Source of the DNA: Raphanus sativus
Lineage: Eukaryota; Streptophyta; Magnoliopsida; Brassicales; Brassicaceae
NCBI RefSeq assembly: GCF_000801105.2
Contig: NC_079516.1
Location: 17,700,998-17,764,997 of the forward strand
Direction: 5' to 3'
DNA: 64,000 bases
Under the pieces are notes generated by a model. The model was given only the letters and a program-made list of their open reading frames with translations, was not told where the DNA came from and searched no databases. The translations under genes and the position numbers were made by a program. This document shows positions 54,685-64,000 of this stretch, one piece after another. Within the stretch, counting starts at the first letter, position 1, and every line of letters begins with the position of its first letter.

Positions 54685-56123
54685 CTAGATTTTGAGTCTT
54701 TGACCCGCGCGTCCGTGCGGGTGTATATTTCAAAAATATATTACTATTTATTTTTCATGTCAATATCAAAATTCTATAAAAAAATTCAAATCTGAAGAAC
54801 CGAACAGATCACGATCTGAAAGAGTAATACCAAACCCAAACCAATATATTATTTTATTTATAGATTTTAAGAAATTCAAAATATATAATGAATTATAAAA
54901 AATAATTTAAATGAATTATCCAAACCTGAACTGAACCCGCAAAGATCCGAATATAATTAGAACTGAAATTTAGAAATATCTGAATGAGGCTGAAATCTTT
55001 GACTCCGGAAACCCAAAACCCAAATAAATCTGAAATGAACCCGAATGGATACTTGAACGCCCAGCCTAGTCATAATCTGAACTGAAATTTAGAAATATAT
55101 GAATGGGGCTGAAATCTTTGACTCCGGAAATCTGAAACCCAATCAGATCCGAAACGAACCGGAATGGATACATGAACGCCCAGCCCTAGTCACTATTATG
55201 TATCATATATATGTTATCATATAATTAATTGTATTGTTCCATCATAAAAATAATCATATACTAATTAATAGTATTTTATATGTATCATCTTATAAATAAT
55301 CACATATATTATATTCTTAAAGTTTAATATGAAATATAAAAACCATAATTTAAGTTGGTATATGAAATTAATCTTTTTGTTGTATTTTTCTTATATATAT
55401 CGAAAACCTTTTTTAATAATGGTTATTTGAAAATATTTTAGTAAATCAATTTTAAATTATTATTTTGATTTGAAATATATATATATATATAATTTCAATT
55501 TTATTTTATTTTTATTTTAGAAAAATAATGTTTTAAGGTAATTAGATTAGTCCATTTTGTATATTTTAAAACTGATATACTTTTATCCATGTTTCAAAAT
55601 TTTAATTTTTTGCATTAGTTTTTTATGAATTATTATTAATTTTATGATATTTTTTCTTTGAAAATTGAACTCTTGAAATTTTTATATTTGACTAAACTAA
55701 AGAAGGTAAAAATACTGTTTTTAAAAAATATATATAATATACTATTTATATTTCAGTTTGTGTTTTTATTTTCACCATAAAGAATTGTAAATAAAAAGAA
55801 TTGTAAATATAGTGACAGAATTGTAAATAAAAAGAAACATAGAATGAAAGTTGTTTAATTTATTGTAAAAACAATGGATAAATGTTTAAATAAAAAGAAG
55901 TATTAAATATGTTATTCATGTTTCTAAACAATTTTTATTTGTTATTAATTTAGTGAAAATACAATGGTTAAATATGTAAATAAAAAAGTACACATTTCTA
56001 CTATCTATGTTTCCAAACATATCTCATTTATTCTACTATCCATATTTTCAAACATATCTCATTTATTTTATTATCATTGTTTCCAAATAATCCAATTGTA
56101 TACTTCAACTTTAATAATATAGA
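54685..56123 (-). mobile_element. Non-autonomous Helitron, both ends visible
   Basis: On the minus strand the 5' end is A|TCTATATTATTAAAGTTG (at 56123). The 3' end is a GC-rich hairpin (CCCGCACGGACGCGCGGG) followed by TCAAAGACTCAAAATCTAG|T (at 54685). The A/T flanks match Helitron insertion. The element is 1439 bp with no proteins. It has an internal tandem duplication of 120 bp (TGAAATTTAGAAATATNTGA at about 54964 and 55084). The 5' end is nearly identical to that of cluster B at 1672, so the two share a family end. Confidence 0.82.
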
Positions 56124-58537
56124 TAGATTTAATCATACAATATTCTTAAAACAGGTTAACAAACTTAGAATATGCCAATACGATATGTATAATCATACTA
56201 ATAAACTTACACATCACCAGATGACATTAGGATAAATAAAAGAATTTAGCATATGCCAAAATCGACTCTCCAAAATAACTACCTCTATTTTTTTTCTATT
56301 AAAGCTGACTTTTGCAAGATCATACAAACAATATTTAAAAATATGATAGGTTTTTGTAATGTTATTGATTTAACTAAGCAACAAAATTATATTAACAAAA
56401 AAGTATAGAAACAAATAGATATCTATAATCGTAAGTTCATAACTAACCATTTATAATATAAAAAGATATTTTGTTTCTATACATTTTAGGATGCTTAAAA
56501 CAGTGACAACAAATATATAAAGAAGACACATGGGTTAGTTTACAAATAAGTTTCGAAAGTGGAGAAAATCCTTTACAAATTAAACCTATTACAAACCCAA
56601 AAGATAAAGATGATAGGGATGAAGGCAAACCCAAATATTTAGTTGGTTTATTTTAAGTGATTACGGTTGATTAAGATTGGTTAAGACAATGGCATGAGAA
56701 TGTAATTATTAGGGAAAAATTAGGGTTAATTTAATTTTGTGCTTCAGTTTTAATAATTTATAGATTTATCAATTTTAATTTTTGTTTATTTTCTATTGGT
56801 TGAAAACCATGTATATTGATAATGATATTATTATTTATAAAACAGAAAAATAATTTATGTCTGAAAATAGAAAGCTACTTTGAAAAAAAGACTCATCAAA
56901 TTAGTAAATGAGAAATTTAATATCGATGAGTCTAAATTTAAAAAACAAAACGATTGAACAAACACAGATCACAATAATAAAAGCATTGAAGTCTAAAAAA
57001 CGTAGATGAATTGAATTCTTTTGGTCTATCCTTTTGTTTTCATCCTGAAGAGTCTTCAATTAAACCAGAGACTACGATGGCCCTTTTATTGGTATTCAGA
57101 TTGGCTTAACAAAACATACTATTTTTGGCATTATTTTATGGACAGTTGGTAAAATAATAGTGACCACTACAGCACTACTTATCGCTGTTCTACAGTGCAC
57201 CGTGGCTCCGTGAGGTAGGCAAATATTACAAATACAATTGAAAATGTGTTGGATAGTGACTACAATTGAAAATGTGTTGGAGTAATACTCAATTACACTA
57301 ATCAGTTGGAAGGTTCAATAAATGAACTAGAGATAGTTTACTACACTGCTCTATGCAATTTTTACTTTTATTGAATATAGTGTGACCAATCAAATAATAT
57401 AGATTTATTTATGATTGGTTTAACTATACCTAATTTATATATCAAATGTTATTTCTAAAATAAATAATATATTTCTTAATCTTTGTGCATTCAACAGTGG
57501 CATTCAACTAAAATTATCTACATAAAAAAAAACAAAAGGAGTATAAAATACAGTAGAAAATATGTTAGGTACTGACTACGAACTAATACTCAAATCGCAC
57601 CAATCAATTTGAATGCTTTTCATTCCGATCACAAGTCCTTTATTCCCATTTTCAAGTTTGTAATTAATCTCTTTCTTTTGAACAACTATTTGTAATTAAT
57701 CTAATGAGAATAATTCAGAAACCAACAAATGTTTTGAATTCATAGGAGTCTTCAAAGAGTCAATGATTGAGGAAATTGAAGTATTTACAAGCCCACGAGG
57801 ATTTTAATTCGGAATACGAAATCTCAAATATTAGTTAGTACTCGGATATTTTAGTTACATTCCTATAATTTGAGTGTAGAATATTCAAGTCCTCGGATAT
57901 TTTAGTTACACACCTTTCGATAAAGTATATAAGATCGAATGCATATGTTTTCGGGACATCCTATAAATCTAAAATAGATTTTATTGTAGGATACCCATAC
58001 CAGCTGCGTCGGTCTTGTGCCTGGTCCTTCGTAAAAAAGGAATTGAAATTAAAGAAAAGAGGTCTTGTTCTCTCGTTTTCATAAAATAAAATGTTCTTTT
58101 GAAAAGATAAAATAAAATGTTTTTTTTTTGAACTGAGGCTTGATAAAATAAAATGTTACGCACTCGTGATTTCTAGATTTGTTTCCTCTATGTGATCTTC
58201 ACAGCTTTTTCTCTTATCGCTGGCGAGTGGCGTCTGCCACATTCGTCCAGACTCCAGACTCCCTTCTTTAATTACAAGATTGCCTGCATGGAGGACTAAG
58301 TTGTTTTTTTGCCTGTATGGAGAACTAAGTTAATAGACTATTTAATTTCGTGACAACTAAGAGTGTGACTGGATGATTTTAATAGCCTTGATACAGTGGA
58401 GTAGAAAAAAGTTTCTGCTCAATTACTCTACCTTTCACCAATTAAGTGAAATATGTTTTTATCTGATTTGCTCCAAAGAAAAAAATAAACAGAGAAATTT
58501 GTTACTCTACATAAAAGAAAAGAAAAATTTTACTCTT
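56124..58537. other. AT-rich intergenic region with short direct-repeat insertions
   Basis: No gene is seen. Direct repeats with short spacers lie at 57233-57281 (21 bp, 7-bp spacer), 57657-57702 (14 bp), 57841-57910 (19 bp, 32-bp spacer) and 58081-58157 (three copies). No relic of genes beyond CRF11 in Arabidopsis was found, so synteny may end or be displaced here. Confidence 0.5.
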
Positions 58538-58551
58538 AGTTCCGCTTTTCT

Positions 58552-58860
58552 GTGGAAGCCCCCTTGGTCCAATGGTTTGACTAAGGGTTCAATTACTTCT
58601 ACACCCGGAGGTCTGGGGTTCAAACCCCAAAAAATACCAAATTATGCAGATTATGGAAAAACAGGTTACAGGAGATCTTCAGCTTGGTGCAGGGCGTACC
58701 ATCGAACATGGATCTCATAGGACGGCTCAGAGTGGTGCAGTCAGGCGGGTATTCTTACATGGTGGTAGAATTGTCGGCTGTAAAATCGTCTTTGTAATAT
58801 TCTCATCATTATAATAGCATATTTAATCGATAATAATCGATCCAGACGTTAAAAAAAAAA
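58552..58860 (+). mobile_element. tRNA-derived SINE with perfect 14-bp target duplication
   Basis: AGTTCCGCTTTTCT occurs at 58538-58551 and exactly again at 58861-58874. The 309-bp insert opens with a tRNA-like head: A-box TGGTCCAATGG (58565-58575) and B-box GGTTCAAACCC (58617-58627). It continues into a unique body and ends in A10. A perfect duplication and intact promoter boxes suggest fairly recent retroposition. Confidence 0.92.
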
Positions 58861-58935
58861 AGTTCCGCTTTTCTTTTTCCTCCGCTCCACTTTTTTGTTT
58901 TTCACTTTTTTATTCTATTTAATACCAGTCACAGC

Positions 58936-59150
58936 TTTTTTTTTTGTTCAACTACGATTTCATTAATAAAACTTAAGAAGGTTTGCAGATGGAGATTAAG
59001 GCCCGGCCTAAAACAAAAGCAAAGGAGTGCGAGAAGTAAAAATAAAGTAAACAATGAACGCATGCCTGAATGCATGTGACTGCCTACCCTACGTGAAGAC
59101 ATACAATTGCAGAAAGATAATAAAAAAAAATATTTTTTTCTTTTCCAAAC
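58936..59150 (-). mobile_element. Probable 5'-truncated LINE 3' end
   Basis: T10 followed by GTTCAACTACGATTTCATTA on the plus strand corresponds to a minus-strand transcript ending TAATGAAATCGTAGTTGAAC plus poly(A), resembling plant LINE 3' UTR ends. No coding part and no clear target duplication. The GTTGAAC-A(n) junction is the same as in the 21-bp insertion at 42967-42987. The right limit is uncertain because a Helitron starts at 59161. Confidence 0.5.
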
Positions 59151-59160
59151 TGATATACAA

Positions 59161-59680
59161 CTAGACTTTACCACACGTTTGTGTTGGATAATTTATAATT
59201 TTATATACATTATTTTGATATTATCGCAAATATTAAATATATGATTTATATTTTAGTGCTATATACTATTTTTGAGAAAGAAGTGCTATATAATTCTATA
59301 ATTTTATTGGTTAGATCTTTTTATTCGATTTTATTATTAATATAAAATAATTTATTTTATACATTTCATCTAAATTGTGGCTAAGATATTCAGAATATAC
59401 TGGATTTAAATAAAAAGAATTTGTACACTCAAAATTAGGAGTATTTTAAATTATTTCATGACAGACAATAATAAAAAATAGAAATTTTTATTGCATACAG
59501 TACCAAAATATGATAAATTTGTTTGTTAGTTAGATTATAAGAAGTAATACTTTTGTTTTTTTATTAATAAATGCTTAAAATTAAATTTATTAGTTACTTT
59601 GGTGGCATACTAGCATAAGATTGTAAATTTGTAAATTTAAAAGATAATTTTTATTTGTACTTTTATTTTAATAGTATAGA
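59161..59680 (-). mobile_element. Short non-autonomous Helitron
   Basis: The plus strand reads A|CTAGACTTTACCACACGTTT at the left and ...TTTAATAGTATAGA|T at the right. On the minus strand this is a 5' TCTATACTATTAAAATAAAA start and a 3' CCAACACAAACGTGTGG hairpin followed by TAAAGTCTAG|T. It is 520 bp, AT-rich and non-coding. Confidence 0.75.
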
Positions 59681-60008
59681 TGATCCATGCTAATAATAAT
59701 CATCAATCCTACAATAGCCAAACTTTCCATGGATATTTTTTCTTTTTGAGAAAAGATTTTACTTCTATTGATGGTTGTTTTTTCTAATACATATTATTAT
59801 TAATTAAAAAATTTGGATACAAGCTTTTGTCCACTGAAATTGGACTTTTTAAAAAAATGGTAAAGCAAGCAAAAGTTGAGAAAGAATTGATTCTCGAGAG
59901 AAAACACTAACGAGAGAGAAGTTCGAGGAGTTTGAAGAACTCTAGCAATTTTTCCTATTGATAGTTACAAAAGGAAAAAAATGTTCATAAAAAGTCTTAT
60001 TTTGCTAA

Positions 60009-60684
60009 GAGCATCTCTAAAAGCCCTCTTATTTTAAGGTTTAGCAAAACCTCAAATATAAGGTTTGAGTGTGTTTTTCTCCAAAAGCAAAACCTTATAT
60101 TGAACCTTAAAACTTCTTTTATTTTACATAATATTCCTTATATTTGATAAAACTTAACTAAAAGCATATTTTTTTACAATAACTATAAAATATACAACAC
60201 AAGTATTATAAATGAGTTTCTTTGTTTTTTTATTGTGGATCATAAGCTAAAAAGTTATGAAAATGAGCATTTTTGTTTATTGTCATTTCAACTTGTAATA
60301 TTAAGATAATATTGCATCTCTAATCTGTGTGTTGATATTATGTTCATTTTCAATAATCGTGTAATGCAAAATAATGCATGATGTTATTATATCATGTAAT
60401 ATCATTATTTAGTTTTTGTATGATATTTATTGTATTTTTAATTGAATATTTTTTATTAAAATAAGACTAGAATGATTAAACATGAAAGTTATTAACATTA
60501 TTTGAAAGTTACACAAGTAAAAGGACTAGAAAAATAAGGAACCTTAAATATAAGGTTTTGTACAGTGAAACCTTATATTTGAGATTTCACTGTACAAAAC
60601 CTTAAAATTTATAGTTTTAAGATTGTTTTTGGAGTGCACAAAACTTTATATTTAAAGTTTTAGGGGGTTTTTTGGGAGATGCTC
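60009..60684. mobile_element. PIF/Harbinger-type MITE
   Basis: Inverted ends GAGCATCTCTAAAAG and CCCAAAAAAC...: the right end is TTGGGAGATGCTC, complementary to GAGCATCTCCCAA. Both are flanked by TAA (60006-60008 and 60685-60687). It is 676 bp, with fold-back subrepeats (CCTTATATTTGAGATTTCAC and the ACAGTGAAACCTTATA inverse). No coding capacity. A further solo end GGAGATGCTC at 61219-61228 suggests a second, incomplete copy. Confidence 0.8.
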
Positions 60685-60687
60685 TAA

Positions 60688-61269
60688 GACATGTAAAATA
60701 TTATTTTTCTAAACAAAACATTGTCGTGAGTATGAGAGTAAACATGATAGATCCTTATTTAATCAAAAGTTGCTGTAATATTGGCATTAAATCAACTTCA
60801 TTTTTGAAGTTAGCAAAAGAAAGTATTATTCTCTACATTCTTAAAAAAATATTTAACAATAAAAATATAACAAACATATCATACACAATATTAATTAGTA
60901 AAGCTAATATATTTTAATAGTATATTACATCCGTTTCGACTTAATAACCAAGTCCTTTATATGCATATTACAAGCTAAAAATTTATTAATTAACATCTTG
61001 TATTTTCTTTAGTTGATGTTACAATTTTATTTTCATATAATTTTATTTTTTTTGTATTTTTGCTTTGTAATTTGTATTAAATGTGCATTTAATATTATTT
61101 TGTGTAGTATTTCATTTTATTGTAATTAATATATTATATTTTGTATAAGATAAAAATTATAAAAACTAAAATGATAATTATAAAATATGCAAAACTGCAT
61201 AAGTTGAAGTTAATTATGGAGATGCTCTTAGTCAAAATCATCACTTAAGAATTACAACTTCCGCCAAAC
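60688..61269. other. AT-rich DNA between the MITE and the LINE
   Basis: No gene is seen. A solo Harbinger-like end lies at 61219-61228 and a Stowaway-like phrase (ACATCCGTTTCGACTTAATA) near 60928. Both are unpaired. Confidence 0.45.
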
Positions 61270-64000
61270 TTTTTTTTTTTTTTTGACTGAAGGCATTCAT
61301 ATTAATAGAAAAGAAATAAAATTATTTACAAGCACAAGGCTATAGTTCTACCCTTTTAGTTGGCCAAACCCATATATAATTAAAACCCATAGATTAGGAT
61401 CAGAAAATTAAAAAGTCCAGTAGCAAAAGAGCCCAGTTCACTCTTTGTCATCTTGTCACTGTTGTTGGAGAGGCCGATCTTTTCATCAGTCGCGATTGTC
61501 GTTTGAAAACCAGAGTTGCATGAGCTGTGAAGAGAAGATAGGATTAGTGTGTCTGTAACTGGAGATTCGATCCTTGATTTGCCGACAGACAAGCTTCACA
61601 AGGACATCTTCAGGCCTGAATTGGTGGTTGTGGAGGCGCTTGTTCCGCTCCTGCCAAACCCAAAAGATCGTCGACTGCCAGGAGAGTAAGGTGAGCCGTT
61701 TGAGAAGTTTATCTTGACCATTAGATTGCATGTGTAGAAGAGTTTGCTCCCAATCTCGCACCGCTTGGAAGCCGCAACGAGTTGAGACCCGTTTCCACAC
61801 TAGCCATGAGAATTCACACTGAAAAAGATGTGATTTCTTGATTCAGGTTGTAGGTTGCACAACAGACAAGAGGGATCAGTGTTGAGCCCCCAGTTCAGAA
61901 GTCTATCACGAGTAGGGCATCGGTTTAGGACGAAGAGCCAAGTTAGAAAGCTCTGCTTCAGTATTCCACCTTTGATCCAGACCGCTTTTTCCCAAGGTAC
62001 TGATTGTTCTTCTCCCATCAACTTACAATAGATCTTGCTGGTGTTATAGGAAACTTCTTTTTTTCCATCTATAATCCACTCATACTTATCTTCCTCCCCC
62101 GTCAGCTGAAAGGTTGTGAGATGTATTTGTAGCGAGAGTATCTCCTCTGATCTTGGTGCCGGAAGCAGCCACACTCCATTCCTGCATAGGTCAGACAAGT
62201 TAGCAGATGGACCAATCCCCTGTCTTGTGTTTCGTCCTCCAAGTATGTACTCCTCAAGTGCACCATAGGGAGACCAATTGTCTGTCCAAAACCTGCAGCT
62301 CTGTCCGTTCCCCACACTCATCCTTATCCAGGTAAAAACCTCCCTTCTCAATTTGATTAGCTTATTCACCAACCAAGAGTTCTTTGCACTAGGCTTGACT
62401 ATCCAGAAGTTAGATAGCGATCCTTGTAGTATCTCTGATTTGAACCATGCCACCCACACTGATCCTCCTTGAAAAAATAGTAACCAGATTAGTTTAAGAC
62501 AACAAGCCTTATTCCAAGTTGAAAGATCCTTTAACCCCAAGCCTCCATACGCCTTTGGTTTTGCTACCGTCACCCAAGAGACTCTCGCAGAATGATGCGC
62601 TTCAATGTTGCCTTTCCATAGGAAAATTCCACATAGAGAATTGATTTTTTCGACACACGCTTTAGGCAAGATGAACGCTGAGCACCAGTAGTTAGTAATT
62701 CATGCGATAACCGTTTTGATTAGTTGCAACCGTCCAGCAAAAGACAGAACCCTTACTGTCCAAGAAGTGAATTTTGCCTTGATCTGTTGCAGGAGAATAC
62801 TACAGTTTGCGAGCGTCAGCTTCTTGGTGGTGAGAGGGACTCCCAAGTACTTGACAGGAAGAAGACCGTTGGGCATGCCAGTGGAAACCTTAATGGCATC
62901 AACCTCCTCTTGCGTGAGTCCTGAAGCAAAGAAAGACGATTTCTGCACACTAATTGCCAAGCCAGATCGGAGTTCGAACTCCTTAAGCACTTGGAGCACA
63001 CCTTGGACAGAGCTGATGGAGCCATCAATAAAGATCAACAGGTCGTCAGCGAAGCAAAGGTGAGTAAGCTTCGATGAACTACACTTTTGATGGTACTGAA
63101 TCTTCATTTCCACTGCTGCTTGATTTAGCATATGAGAGAGCATATTCATTGCAATGACAAACAAATAAGGGGATAGAGGGTCCCCCTGTCGGAGGCCTCG
63201 TTTCCCTTTAAAATATCCTTGCACGGTGCCATTGTATCCAACAGTGTAGGAGGGAGTACACACACACGCTCTCAACCAGCCTATTAGTTCACTCGGTAGT
63301 TGTAGCCCTATTAGACAGTTGAAAAGGAACTCCCACGATAGAGTGTCGAAAGCCTTAGCTATATCAACCTTTATAGTGATTCGCTTAGGTCCTTTCCTCC
63401 TGTGGTATCCATTGACAAGTTCTCCTGCTAGTATAGTGTTCTCCACGATAAGCCTTCCCTTCACAAACGCTGTCTGATTAGGAAGAATTAAGGTGGGGAG
63501 TATAGTCTTCAGTCTCTTTACTAGCAGTCGAGCAACAACTTTATAAATAGTGTTAAGGCAACTAATAGGCCGGAACTCAGTGATAAGAGAAGCACCCGGG
63601 CATTTAGGAACTAGAGCCAGGATGGTAGAGTTTGTAGCAGTATGCATGAAAGAGGATGTGAAGAATTGAGCAATTGAGTTAACAACCTCCTTTCCCAAAA
63701 AGTCCCATGTAGCTTTGAAAAAACCTGAGGTCAAACCATCAGGCCCAGGCGCCTTGTTTGCATTGAGTTTAAACATAGACTTCGTGATTTCTTATACTGA
63801 TGGAATAGTTATCATTTGTGCAGATTGAATCGGAGTCGGAGAGAAGGCAGTGAGTAGAGCGAACCAGGCTGGTGAGGAATAAAGTTGCTGAAGAAACATA
63901 AAACTCAGGTCCTAACATGCTTTGAAAATGCGAGACAGCATGCAAGCTCATCAAAACCGGATCCGTTATGTAGATGCCAGACGACAGGAGGAACGCTCTA
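61270..64000 (-). mobile_element. Second LINE, 3' half (continues past the window)
   Basis: The poly(T) at 61270-61284 is the poly(A) of a minus-strand LINE; its 3' end reads GAATGCCTTCAGTC-A(n). Upstream are a short 3' UTR and the ORF2 C-terminal region, zf-RVT and RT. The endonuclease and ORF1 would lie beyond 64000. This copy is from a different lineage than the LINE at 46-52 kb: ORF2 ends (WFSNDNRD) without an RNase H domain. Confidence 0.88.
61486..63954 (-). pseudogene. LINE ORF2 partial: reverse transcriptase and zf-RVT, broken
   Basis: The RT palm is intact in sequence (KAPGPDGLTSGFFKATWDFL, TIKVDIAKAFDTLSWEF, GLRQGDPLSPYLF, LCFADDLLIF). Breaks: TAA just before MFKLNANKAPGPDG (near 63789), TGA at 62700-62702 in the thumb, and a shift in a T5 run near 61820. 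Downstream are SLCGIFLWKG, AYGGLGLKDLSTWNKACCLK and zf-RVT (FLTWLFVLNRCPTRDRLLNW, CLLCNLQPESRNHIFF), then WKRVSTRCGFQAVRDWEQ. With only a few lesions, it is younger than the LINE at 46-52 kb. Confidence 0.85.

Noticed and set aside
58560..58630. Functional tRNA gene
   Set aside because: A- and B-boxes are present, but there is no cloverleaf I can draw. The sequence continues into a SINE body with poly(A) and a target duplication.

Overview
This window looks like nuclear DNA from a Brassicaceae plant, most likely Brassica or a close relative. The coding genes are intron-bearing plant genes, and their order follows Arabidopsis thaliana chromosome 3 without interruption, from about At3g26050 down to At3g25890. 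Arabidopsis locus names are recalled from family knowledge and were not searched. Anchors from left to right are: TPX2/WVD2-like (At3g26050), PP2A B' delta (At3g26030), PP2A B' eta (At3g26020), F-box SKIP14 (At3g26000), trihelix GT-4 (At3g25990), a MAD2 relic (At3g25980), an E-class PPR protein (At3g25970), a universal-stress-like protein (At3g25930), a plastid RPL15 relic (At3g25920), a DUF1644 protein (At3g25910), CLE27 (At3g25905), an HMT1 relic (At3g25900) and CRF11 (At3g25890). Arabidopsis genes with no visible counterpart include At3g26040, 26010, 25960, 25950 and 25940. The window therefore looks like one subgenome copy partway through gene loss after polyploidy, with three genes caught as relics.

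Layout. 1-4.3 kb: AT-rich DNA with two abutting Helitron-like elements and tandem duplications. 4.5-23.4 kb: the dense gene block (TPX2-like, two PP2A B' subunits, SKIP14, GT-4, MAD2 relic, SINE, PPR). 23.4-38 kb: looser, with USP, RPL15 relic, DUF1644, a telomere-like repeat field, an F-box At2g35280-like fragment and CLE27. 38-52 kb: transposon-rich, with a MITE, a Harbinger-like element carrying pieces of at least two unrelated genes, the HMT1 relic and a nearly full-length but broken LINE. 53-54 kb: CRF11. 54.6-64 kb: two delimited Helitrons, a SINE with a perfect 14-bp target duplication, a Harbinger-type MITE and the 3' half of a second LINE that runs off the right edge.

The surviving genes are mostly regulatory: two phosphatase B' subunits, an ABA-linked F-box protein, two transcription factors, a CLE peptide and a microtubule-binding protein. 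They share synteny rather than a pathway.

The most unusual signals are: (1) more than a dozen 10-21-bp direct repeats flanking 6-32-bp spacers, many of which read as the last bases of a LINE/SINE plus poly(A), i.e. ultra-short retroposon tails or templated filler; (2) the composite Pack-Harbinger-like element at 40.8-42.4 kb; (3) a CLE27 ligand in which the normally modified Pro7 is Ser; (4) three gene relics exactly where synteny predicts the intact genes; and (5) a tandem exon duplication plus a broken exon chain in the TPX2-like gene.
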